From: a virus
Virus record (IMG/VR): IMGVR_UViG_3300005841_000092
Span: 1 to 20,497 of that record
Length of the DNA stretch: 20,497 bases
Direction: 5' to 3' (one strand)
The translations under genes were made by a program, and so were the position numbers. Within the stretch, counting starts at the first letter, position 1, and each line of letters begins with the position of its first letter. The notes beneath the pieces were generated by a model that was not told the origin of the DNA, did no database searches, and saw only the letters and a program-made list of their open reading frames with translations. Of this stretch, positions 7,081 through 13,989 are shown piece by piece.

Positions 7081-8025
7081 ATGGCTCTTAATCTTTCAAT
7101 AGAAGAAGCTAAATCTTCTAATATTTTAGATGCATTATCGAATTTGGCTAAATTAAAACAGCAAAGAGCTGTTGCTCAATTTGCTCAACCTATGGAACAA
7201 GAAAAACTTAATAGATTAAAAACATTAATAGAAGAAACAAATCTTGGAAATCAAACATCAAGATTGAAAATGCCTTATGTAACAAAAAGAGAAGAGGCTG
7301 ATATAGGAAATAAATTGGCCAATACTGGTTATTTGCAAGCCGAAACAAATTGGATGCCTACTAAATATGCTATCCAACAAGGTAATTTAGATATTAGCAA
7401 GGGTCGATTTTCTCCTGAACAATTGGCGGCTAATTTGGCATTAGCGCAAGCACGCACAAAAGCTTTGAATCAAAAAACAACTGGTGGCTCATCTATTAAT
7501 GAAAAAGGTGAAAAATATTCACCCTTTACTAATCCGCAAAAAACATTTGTTCAAAATCAAACAAGAGGACTCAGAGATGTTGTTCCTGACTTAGATGAAT
7601 TAGTTAATATTGCATCAAAAGGATATGCCGGCCCTCCATCAGAATGGTTTCAACCTTCCGAATCTGCCAAATATAAATCAAAAATGTCAGAAATTAAGGA
7701 AAAATTAATAGCGGCAATAGGAACCAATAAGACAAATGAAGCATTACATATGATTGAGCAATATGTAAAAAGATATCCATTAGAAAGTGAAGAAGCTTAT
7801 AGAAAAAGAGCGCAAGGAATCAAATCTAATTTTAACAGTCAAATTATTAAAAATATGAAAGATTTGGAAAGAGGCGGGTATTTATTAGATGCAAATGCAA
7901 TGCAATCATCTGCTGGTAATTTTACTATGCCATCTTTTAAAGATGAGCAGGAATTTATTCAATGGAAAAAAAATGCGTCTCCTGAAGAGATTTCTGCATA
8001 TAAACAGCATTTAGGAATAAAATAA
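7081..8025 (+). CDS. Ejection / internal virion protein candidate (gp20 slot)
   Basis: This 314-aa, almost entirely helical, hydrophilic protein follows an AAAGGAGA ribosome site at 7067-7074. The first half is rich in Gln, Leu, Ala and Asn and reads as long amphipathic helices (residues about 5-140), with a flexible Thr/Gly/Ser segment near 150; the second half carries charged helices. It ends KQHLGIK and its stop shares one base with the next ATG (TAATG), implying coupled translation. No enzymatic motif is seen. In P22-like phages the second internal protein is of this kind; the function is inferred from place only. Confidence 0.55.
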   Translation: MALNLSIEEAKSSNILDALSNLAKLKQQRAVAQFAQPMEQEKLNRLKTLIEETNLGNQTSRLKMPYVTKREEADIGNKLANTGYLQAETNWMPTKYAIQQGNLDISKGRFSPEQLAANLALAQARTKALNQKTTGGSSINEKGEKYSPFTNPQKTFVQNQTRGLRDVVPDLDELVNIASKGYAGPPSEWFQPSESAKYKSKMSEIKEKLIAAIGTNKTNEALHMIEQYVKRYPLESEEAYRKRAQGIKSNFNSQIIKNMKDLERGGYLLDANAMQSSAGNFTMPSFKDEQEFIQWKKNASPEEISAYKQHLGIK

Positions 8026-9356
8026 TGGCATTTGTACCTTCCGCTAAAGATTTTGAATCGAGCGAACAAGGTTTTGTTCCGACTGCCGAGCATTTCGAAA
8101 ATAATGAAAAACAACAACCAGAATCTATTCTTCAAAGATTGAAACAAGTCCCTGGTAATCTTTTAAAATCTGTAGAACATGAGGCCATTAATACGGCAAA
8201 TCCATTTATTTCATTAGGGAATATTATTTCGGAAAAAGTACATAATATTCTTCCGGAAAGTTTAGCCAATCCTAATTATAGTAAAATGGAAAATATTCCA
8301 GAACCAGAAGGTTATGAGCAAATAAAGAATAGTCCTGAAGCATGGGCTGCTTTTGGTCTTCCTTTAGCAAGTGGAGCATATGGTTTAGGTAAATTAGGGT
8401 TTCGCGGTTTATCTTCAGCTGGGGCCAAATTGTCGCCTGCTATTGCAAAATTTACAGGTAAAGAAGCAACCGAAAAATCTGGAAATATATTTAAAGATTT
8501 AGTGGGCGAGAATAATTTAAGCAATTATCATGAGCCTATTGTAAAGAAAATTAGAAATATTTTTGGAAAGGATATAGAAGAAGTCCAAGGGAAATTCAAT
8601 GCCATTGGAGATAAGGCAAGCGAAAGAGGGATTGGAGAAGTAGATAAAGATACATTGGATTCTCTTCGAAGATTAAAATTAAAAAATGAATCCGCCCTTA
8701 AAGAGAGAGTTAAAAATTTTAAAGAAAATCCATCTTATAAAGAAGCTCATGAATTACAATCAGAATTAGGAAAAATTGGGGCAAAAAAATTAAAAAGTAT
8801 TGATACATCAGAAGAAGAATTAGGAAAAAAATTGCTTCAAATAAGAACTGAGCTTCGTTCTGATATTTTAGAGAATTTTGAAAGACATAATGCTGGTGAT
8901 TTGGCGCAAGAGTATAAAGATGCCACGCAGGATTGGAAGAATCGGGTAAAAATATATGATAAAAATAAAACCATAAGAGATATAGTTCATAAAACAGGAA
9001 TTGAAGAAATTAATCCAACAAATATCGATAAAGTATTAACGGAAGATAGTGCGGCAACTAGATATGTTTTATCTAAATTATCACAAGAAGAAAAAGATTT
9101 AATATTGGCAAATAGATTAAAAGCAGCCAATGAAAATCCGAAAAAGATGGTTGAAAAATTTAATCAGCTTAGGAATTCTCGTTATGCCAAACTTATAACG
9201 CCAGAACATGAGAATGCATTTACTGATCTCGAAAAGAGCGTAGAATTTGCCAATAAGTTTGGTAAAACTGCTCTTAAAGGAGCAGCTAAAACAGGTGGCG
9301 GAATTTTAGCTTTATTAGGCTTAGATAAAGCAGGTAGATATACGGGGATATTATGA
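8025..9356 (+). CDS. Large ejection / internal virion protein candidate (gp16 slot)
   Basis: This 443-aa protein begins with two copies of a short motif, FVPSAKDFE (residues 3-11) and FVPTAEHFE (17-25), a pattern often seen at the N-termini of phage internal proteins. A hydrophobic Gly/Ala region follows (about 110-145: AAFGLPLASGAYGLGKLGFR), then a long charged helical core (150-410), and a second hydrophobic Gly-rich segment at the very end (AAKTGGGILALLGLDKAG). Membrane-active segments flanking a helical body suit a protein that leaves the capsid and inserts into the envelope. There is no lytic transglycosylase motif. Its last bases overlap a 25-codon hydrophobic ORF by ATGA. Confidence 0.58.
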   Translation: MAFVPSAKDFESSEQGFVPTAEHFENNEKQQPESILQRLKQVPGNLLKSVEHEAINTANPFISLGNIISEKVHNILPESLANPNYSKMENIPEPEGYEQIKNSPEAWAAFGLPLASGAYGLGKLGFRGLSSAGAKLSPAIAKFTGKEATEKSGNIFKDLVGENNLSNYHEPIVKKIRNIFGKDIEEVQGKFNAIGDKASERGIGEVDKDTLDSLRRLKLKNESALKERVKNFKENPSYKEAHELQSELGKIGAKKLKSIDTSEEELGKKLLQIRTELRSDILENFERHNAGDLAQEYKDATQDWKNRVKIYDKNKTIRDIVHKTGIEEINPTNIDKVLTEDSAATRYVLSKLSQEEKDLILANRLKAANENPKKMVEKFNQLRNSRYAKLITPEHENAFTDLEKSVEFANKFGKTALKGAAKTGGGILALLGLDKAGRYTGIL

Positions 9357-9430
9357 CAGTTTCTATTTGGTCATGCGCAATTGTTCTTTTTGTAATATTT
9401 TGTACGCACGAAAACTTTAAAAATAAATAA
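9353..9430 (+). CDS. 25-aa hydrophobic mini-protein coupled to the ejection genes
   Basis: An ATG at 9353 overlaps the preceding stop (ATGA) and opens a 25-codon frame ending at 9430, just before the ribosome site of the fibre gene. The peptide is a single hydrophobic helix (SIWSCAIVLFVIFC, about residues 4-17) with a polar, basic end, as in small single-pass membrane peptides. Translation by re-initiation at ATGA is plausible, as for gp10 and its neighbours. It is too short to match a family by eye and could be a chance frame, but it fills the intergenic gap neatly. A membrane-associated role in DNA entry or lysis is only a guess. Confidence 0.4.
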   Translation: MTVSIWSCAIVLFVIFCTHENFKNK

Positions 9431-9441
9431 GGATACAGTTA

Positions 9442-11028
9442 ATGCCATCAACATTTGCTTTAGCGCCTATACCAATTTGGATCATATTAGAACCTAATGG
9501 ACAACCCGCATCTGGCGTTATCATGTATCCGCGATCTACACTAAATCACGATACCGTTAAAAATGTATTTCAAGATTCTGGCGGATTAATTCCATGGCCA
9601 TTAAATGCAGATGGCGGAATTGTTTTCCAAGGCAATGGAACGCAAGGTCCTTTTTATTGGGAAAACACAGGCATTGCCAATGATTTATATTTTTTAACAT
9701 TTTATGATGAAGCGGGTCAGTTAATATATACAGTTGATAAGTATCCACAAACGGGTGGTGGTGGCTCAGGCCCTGTTACAAATTTAATTAATATAAATAA
9801 TTTCATTATAGATGGACAATTTTCCTATAATGATTTAGGAAGCTCTACAATCGCCCCAGTTCCTCTTGGCGATACGGTCATTCAAAAAATCGCATTTCCT
9901 AAATCACCACAAAATTCCAGTGGAGGTTGGTTTTTTATAAAAGATGTCGCAGGGAATACAGATTCTATTTCTATTCCCCAAACATCATTAAGTGATGTTA
10001 CTCCATCAAATCCTAGAAATAGATTTGTTTATTCCTGCACAGTTGCAGGAACTGTAGGAAATGTTCTTGATTTAACATTTCAAATACCAGACGTTAAAAC
10101 ATTTAGTAATCAAGAATTACGATTTCAATTTCAGGCATCAGCAACAGGCTCAGCACCACCTGGCGTTATGTCAGAAGTAGTTGTTACTCAAAATTTTGGA
10201 ACCGGTGGGTCACCTTCTGCAACTATAGAGACTCCATTTGCTTTCACATGGCCCGCAGTTGAATCATTAGTTCCAGTTAGTATTACAGTTCCAACTGTAG
10301 CGGGTAAATCACGCGGAACTAATAATGATGACTTTATTTATATTTCTATTAGGTTCCCTATTGGAGTTACAGGTGTCTATAGCGTGACTAATGTAATGGG
10401 TGTTCAAGGAACTACTCAACCATCTAGTTATATTTATGATACTCAAAATGAGGTCTTTTATAAGATTTTAGCTTCCATGGTTCAAGATTCATTCTTTCAA
10501 ACTGGCGATATAGTCATGAATTGGAATGGCATTGTGGGAACCAGGCCAGGATGGCTTGCATTTGGTGATGGTACTTCACTTGGTAAGACGGGATCACTAG
10601 CAACAACAACGGGTCAAATTTATTTTAATTTATATAGTTTTTTATGGAATCATGTTTTAGATGCGCAAGCGCCTGTAACACCAGGTGGAAGAGGTGTTTC
10701 AGCATTAGCTGATTGGAATTCTTTAAAGAAAATACAAATTCCATTTACTTCACAAAGAGCTTTGATTAATTTTTTCAATGGTGGATATCAACAAGGACAA
10801 GCAGTTGGCGCAAGCAGTGTCTCATTATCGATAGCCAATTTGCCCGCTCATAGTCACACATTGGCTTTTCAATTATTAAAAGATGGCGCATCATTATTTT
10901 TATCAGCCGGCTCATCAGCTCCGGGTTTTGTTCATTCCGGTATTACTACAACCAATTCAACAGGTAGTGGAACAGCATTTAATATTATTCCCCCAGAAAC
11001 AGTTGCATCTTTCTGGATTAAACTTTAG
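9442..11028 (+). CDS. Tail fibre/spike: head-binding N-terminus, collar-like C-terminus
   Basis: This 528-aa protein has an AAGGA ribosome site 8 bases before the ATG. Residues 1-107 resemble the P22 tailspike head-binding domain in layout: NGQPASGVIMYPR, then VFQDSGG, then PLNADGGIVFQGNG, then FYDEAGQLIYTVDKYP. A Gly/Ser linker (TGGGGSG) follows, then beta-rich domains (about 120-350). The C-terminal third is tail-collar-like: GDIVMNWNG, then RPGWLAFGDG, NLYSFLW, and near the end LPAHSHTLAF with a terminal 'NIIPPETVASFWIKL', as in phage collar and fibre tips. It is probably the main adhesin carrier attached to the tail hub. I see no endorhamnosidase-type beta-helix, so no glycanase activity is claimed. 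Confidence 0.75.
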   Translation: MPSTFALAPIPIWIILEPNGQPASGVIMYPRSTLNHDTVKNVFQDSGGLIPWPLNADGGIVFQGNGTQGPFYWENTGIANDLYFLTFYDEAGQLIYTVDKYPQTGGGGSGPVTNLININNFIIDGQFSYNDLGSSTIAPVPLGDTVIQKIAFPKSPQNSSGGWFFIKDVAGNTDSISIPQTSLSDVTPSNPRNRFVYSCTVAGTVGNVLDLTFQIPDVKTFSNQELRFQFQASATGSAPPGVMSEVVVTQNFGTGGSPSATIETPFAFTWPAVESLVPVSITVPTVAGKSRGTNNDDFIYISIRFPIGVTGVYSVTNVMGVQGTTQPSSYIYDTQNEVFYKILASMVQDSFFQTGDIVMNWNGIVGTRPGWLAFGDGTSLGKTGSLATTTGQIYFNLYSFLWNHVLDAQAPVTPGGRGVSALADWNSLKKIQIPFTSQRALINFFNGGYQQGQAVGASSVSLSIANLPAHSHTLAFQLLKDGASLFLSAGSSAPGFVHSGITTTNSTGSGTAFNIIPPETVASFWIKL

Positions 11029-11036
11029 GAGTAAAT

Positions 11037-11333
11037 ATGTCAATTAATACATTATATAAAGTCGTTGATATTTTATTATCAACACGACGTGAAAGATTAG
11101 GAAGATTTGCTTCTAAAGGTTTTACATCTGCTATTACATTAGATGTCGAAAATCCTTGGGCATTTTCATCATTTATGGTGAGTGCAGCAGGTGATGTGGT
11201 GATTGAAGATGGTGAGGGTAATTTAATGAAATTTCCCGCTTGTCAAATAGGCCGTCAGTATTGGGCTGTTGGAGTAAAGGTTTTATCATCTGGAACAACA
11301 GCAACGGGTATTTTTGTTTATGGAGGAGTTTAA
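11037..11333 (+). CDS. Small 98-aa virion protein, function unknown
   Basis: The ATG follows TAGGAG with ideal spacing, 8 bases after the fibre gene. The product begins with a short basic helix (LLSTRRERLGRFASKGF) and then is mostly beta: FMVSAAGDVVIEDGEGNLMKF, CQIGRQYWAVGVKVLSSGT, TGIFVYGGV. Small beta proteins of about 100 aa with the 'DG-G....P......Y..GV..V..TGTT...I..' layout are common near phage tail and decoration genes, but I cannot name a family. It is placed between the large fibre and the modular paralogues, so an adaptor or trimerising or decoration role is plausible. It shares no evident module with its downstream neighbours. Confidence 0.6.
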   Translation: MSINTLYKVVDILLSTRRERLGRFASKGFTSAITLDVENPWAFSSFMVSAAGDVVIEDGEGNLMKFPACQIGRQYWAVGVKVLSSGTTATGIFVYGGV

Positions 11334-11336
11334 ATA

Positions 11337-11969
11337 ATGTTTAATTCAGAAGGTTTATTTACAGCATCAGGAATTTTTAATGCATCGGCTTATGGTGTTG
11401 CTCCTGCATTACATACTTATCATACAGAAGATAATATTGCGACAGTCTCAGCGCCTGATTATTTCCCTGATTTCTTTAATACGGATCCTTTAGATATTAG
11501 AGTTAAAGATATTCTATTTTTAGAATGCAGTGATTTTAATCTAATCGTAGTCATTGATTCCTTAGAACCAGTTACATTGACTCCATTTATTAATTTCCCA
11601 ACTAATATTGTAACAGAAACCACATCAACACAATCTCAAACCGCAAGTGGCGTTTGGGCTGCCCCTATCGCATTTACATTAGATTTTGTGCAACAAGGAA
11701 GCGAAACATTAATGACATTTCCAAACCTTGTCGATGTGTCGACAGGCGGACCTTCAATTTTATTTGATACCGCCATTCCATTAGCTAATCGTCCTGCATT
11801 TGAACAAGTTATTCCTATTTGGATCCTCGATAACAGTTTGGCTGAAGTTGGTGTTTTAACATTAGCAACATCAGGTATGGTAACAATTACTCGAGCTAAT
11901 AGCGTTGCATTTACTGCAACAGGTAATGCGGCAGTTGTTGGCATGGCTATTAAATATAAAAACGTCTAA
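11337..11969 (+). CDS. Modular tail/receptor paralogue 1 (head + tip, no stalk)
   Basis: This 210-aa protein has a GGAGGAG ribosome site inside the end of the preceding gene. Its N-terminal half (1-~92) matches the head module of the genes at 12911, 13990 and 15979: a GLFTASGIFNAS start, LHTYHTEDNIATVSAP, YFPDFFNTDP, IRVKDILFL, then SLEPVTLTPF and FP.NI. Its C-terminal half begins with the tip signature GVWAAP (residue 105) and ends in beta strands. The two modules are joined directly, so it is the minimal member of the family. It is the most divergent copy; the NRGTF motif of the others is not kept. It is separated from its relatives by the lysis genes. The stop shares a base with the endolysin ATG (TAATG). 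Confidence 0.72.
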   Translation: MFNSEGLFTASGIFNASAYGVAPALHTYHTEDNIATVSAPDYFPDFFNTDPLDIRVKDILFLECSDFNLIVVIDSLEPVTLTPFINFPTNIVTETTSTQSQTASGVWAAPIAFTLDFVQQGSETLMTFPNLVDVSTGGPSILFDTAIPLANRPAFEQVIPIWILDNSLAEVGVLTLATSGMVTITRANSVAFTATGNAAVVGMAIKYKNV

Positions 11970-12529
11970 TGATGCTAACAAAATCAATATTAGATTTGAT
12001 TGTTTCAAGAGGCGCAAAAGAGAAAAATATTCTTCTATTATTGGAAGCCTTAAAAAAATGGCTTCCAATATATTTGATGGATACTGATTTAAGATTAGCG
12101 GCTTTTTTATCTCAATGCGCTTATGAGACAGGTGGATTTATTTTCTTTAAAGAATTAGGTGGTCAGGATTATTTTAAAAAATATGAGGGCGACACTAAGA
12201 TAGGAAAGATGTTAGGGAACACTCAGCCTGGAGATGGGTATAAATATAAAGGAAGAGGTCCTTTACAAATAACAGGCCGTTCTAATTATGAACATTATGG
12301 AAAATTGATTAATGAGAATTTAATTGATGATCCCGATTTATTGCTCATTCCAGATATAGGTGTTCATTGCGCTTGTGAATTTTGGAAACAACATGATTTA
12401 AATACATTAAGTGATTATGGAAATATAAGGGAAATTACCAAACGAATAAATGGCGGTCTAAATGGATTAGACGAAAGAGTTAATAACTATAATGTATTGA
12501 TAAAGGCTTTGCATGTTAACGGAAAGTGA
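11969..12529 (+). CDS. Endolysin, GH19 (chitinase/lysozyme-like) family
   Basis: This 186-aa single-domain protein belongs to glycoside hydrolase family 19, used by many phages to cut peptidoglycan at lysis. The visible family features are FLSQCAYETGGF with the catalytic Glu at residue 53, a second acidic residue at 62 (FKELGG), the substrate-groove block YKYKGRGPLQITGRSNYEHYG (91-111), and the C-terminal KRINGGLNGLDERVNNY (158-174). There is no signal peptide or membrane anchor, so it needs a holin or another route. The first 40 residues form a helical lead. It overlaps the next gene (small membrane protein) by 17 bases. The presumed holin is on the other strand, 5 kb away. Confidence 0.93.
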   Translation: MMLTKSILDLIVSRGAKEKNILLLLEALKKWLPIYLMDTDLRLAAFLSQCAYETGGFIFFKELGGQDYFKKYEGDTKIGKMLGNTQPGDGYKYKGRGPLQITGRSNYEHYGKLINENLIDDPDLLLIPDIGVHCACEFWKQHDLNTLSDYGNIREITKRINGGLNGLDERVNNYNVLIKALHVNGK

Positions 12530-12710
12530 AGAAAAGGAAATAAGGGAAATTATAGAAGATCGCAGGAGATGGTTATCCTTTTTTTATATCTTAAGGAGAC
12601 CTTATGTATTTATACCAGCGTCCATTGTTTTTATTTCTCTTGTGGACAACCCTGATTTTTACATTGGTAAAATAATTATTAAGTTTTTTCACACATATTT
12701 TTCAGCTTAA
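12513..12710 (+). CDS. Small membrane protein after endolysin (lysis accessory candidate)
   Basis: This 65-aa protein overlaps the endolysin end by 17 bases, with AAAGG upstream of the ATG. A charged N-terminal helix (LTESEEKEIREIIEDRRRW) is followed by one clear membrane segment (about 28-44: RRPYVFIPASIVFISLV) and a second weaker hydrophobic stretch (FYIGKIIIKFFHTYF). The tight coupling to the endolysin suggests a lysis role, such as a second holin, antiholin or release factor. The layout (cytoplasmic charged head, then one or two helices) does not fit an i-spanin, which would need a long periplasmic coiled coil. Its 3' end overlaps a convergent small ORF by 32 bases. Confidence 0.6.
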   Translation: MLTESEEKEIREIIEDRRRWLSFFYILRRPYVFIPASIVFISLVDNPDFYIGKIIIKFFHTYFSA

Positions 12711-12849
12711 TAATAAAATTATTAATATTTTTTCTGTAAGCATCATGCGATATTGAATTATTTTCGAAATCTTTTTTGTTCCACTCAATCTCAAAAATTA
12801 TTTTTTTTAATAGGCAATCCAAATCATTATCTTTTTTATTTTTATCCAT
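12679..12849 (-). CDS. 56-aa opposite-strand ORF inside the late operon
   Basis: The ATG (complement of 12847-12849) opens a 56-codon frame ending at 12679. An AGGG lies 7-8 bases upstream on the same strand (TTTAGGGCATAAA before ATG). The product is charged and helical, with Lys-rich ends and an amphipathic middle (LDCLLKKIIFEIEWNKKDFE). It fills most of the 200-base gap between the small membrane protein and the next receptor paralogue, and is convergent with the former. Lone reverse genes in a phage late operon are often morons or host-modifying genes, but nothing shows a function. The natural amino-acid composition and filling of the gap favour a real gene; weak initiation signals argue against. 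Confidence 0.45.
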   Translation of the reverse strand: MDKNKKDNDLDCLLKKIIFEIEWNKKDFENNSISHDAYRKNINNFIIKLKNMCEKT

Positions 12850-12910
12850 TTTATGCCCTAAATTAATAATCTACACTCAACTATTATTACATTTAATAAG
12901 GAACATGACT

Positions 12911-13972
12911 ATGTACAATGAAACAGGTTTACAACTAAATAGAGGCACATTTAATTCGCAAATGAGTGGCAATGTAAGTGGTACTGTTATGCATTCCTAT
13001 AAAAATATGTTAGATACAATTGCAACAATAAGTGCGCCCGCATATTTTCCAGATAATTTTAATGCGGATCCAACAGAGATTTTTGTTGGAGATGCTCTAC
13101 AAATAGTAGGAAGTGATGGATTAGAAATATTTGAAATCACATCACTTTCTCCAGTTACAGTAGTGGCAAATAGTGGTAATTTTCCAGGTGGAATAACAAC
13201 TACTACAATTAATGCAACAACTTCTATAACAACCCCTAATTATTTTGGCACAAATATGACATTAACAGGTGATATTACTGCTAATAAAGTCAATGCACTT
13301 ACTGAAGTTTTTGCCCCTCTTATAAGAACAACTCCAATAACCGGACAAGTAACATCTGCAAATATTACGGCAACCTTTATTGGAACCAATACTATTGATG
13401 CAACAACTTATGTTTCTTCCAACGGATTTATACATGCCATTGGGGATATTACTTCTGATACAGGAAATATTACAGCTACCACTGGAAATGTTGTTGCAGG
13501 AGGCGCTATTTCAGCTCCCACAGGTAATATAACTACCGTTAATGCGGCAACTGTTGGAACAAGCGCCATATATATTGGGGGGGGCTCAACACCCGAGACT
13601 TATTTTGATGAATATTCGGCGACTGTTCCCGTAACAGGGCCTTGGGCATCTCCCATTAATACGTTTATAAAAATTCAACGTATTAATCAAATGCTCTATT
13701 ACTATATCCGTGAGATTCCTGCGGCTCCTGCAACTATTGCTAACGCTATGTTTATTGCTGATGGAACAATTCCTGCAGCATTTAGGCCGGCAATATTAAG
13801 AGATGTTGGTCCATTTACAACCATTAATAATGGCGTATATCAATTATCATCAGTTGAATGTAGATCATTAGGTGGAATAGTAATTTCAGGAAGCCTGCAG
13901 AATTCAACACCTTTTACAGGTGCTGGCACAGCTGGATTTTATGATATTCAGTTTGTCGTTTCTCAAAACTAA
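12911..13972 (+). CDS. Modular tail/receptor paralogue 2 (head + short stalk + tip)
   Basis: I place the start at the ATG at 12911, 8 bases after AAGGA (12898-12902); this makes the N-terminus MYNETGLQLNRGTF, matching the paralogues at 13990 and 15979, whereas the longer open frame from 12776 would add an unrelated hydrophobic lead. The product is 353 aa. The head module (1-~92) has NRGTFNSQ, HSYKNMLDTIATISAP, YFPDNFNADP, FVGDALQIVGSDG and SLSPVTV. The short stalk (~93-220) is Thr/Asn/Ile-rich. The tip module from GPWASP (243-248) ends in PFTGAGTAGFYDIQFV. The tip is close to that of the next gene, with shared IQRIN, YYYIR, ADGTIPA.FRP and FTTINN. An 8-G tract at 13577-13584 precedes the tip. 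Confidence 0.75.
   Translation: MYNETGLQLNRGTFNSQMSGNVSGTVMHSYKNMLDTIATISAPAYFPDNFNADPTEIFVGDALQIVGSDGLEIFEITSLSPVTVVANSGNFPGGITTTTINATTSITTPNYFGTNMTLTGDITANKVNALTEVFAPLIRTTPITGQVTSANITATFIGTNTIDATTYVSSNGFIHAIGDITSDTGNITATTGNVVAGGAISAPTGNITTVNAATVGTSAIYIGGGSTPETYFDEYSATVPVTGPWASPINTFIKIQRINQMLYYYIREIPAAPATIANAMFIADGTIPAAFRPAILRDVGPFTTINNGVYQLSSVECRSLGGIVISGSLQNSTPFTGAGTAGFYDIQFVVSQN
13577..13584 (+). repeat. Eight-G homopolymer in a receptor paralogue
   Basis: Eight consecutive G encode Gly-Gly-Gly (codons 223-225 of the gene at 12911) at the stalk-tip junction. The equivalent codons in the 13990 paralogue are GGT GCC GGT, so the tract is not needed for the protein. A one-base loss reads 16 further codons to a stop at about 13628; a one-base gain reads 8 further codons to a stop. 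Either removes the whole tip module. It is the longest G or C run in the window. Confidence 0.85.
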
Positions 13973-13989
13973 ACAAAAGGAACTTTTAT

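Noticed and set aside
12776-12910. A 45-codon hydrophobic N-terminal extension of the 12911 gene.
   Set aside because: The paralogues start at the equivalent of MYN, and AAGGA is correctly spaced for 12911; the extension has no ribosome site and overlaps the reverse ORF.
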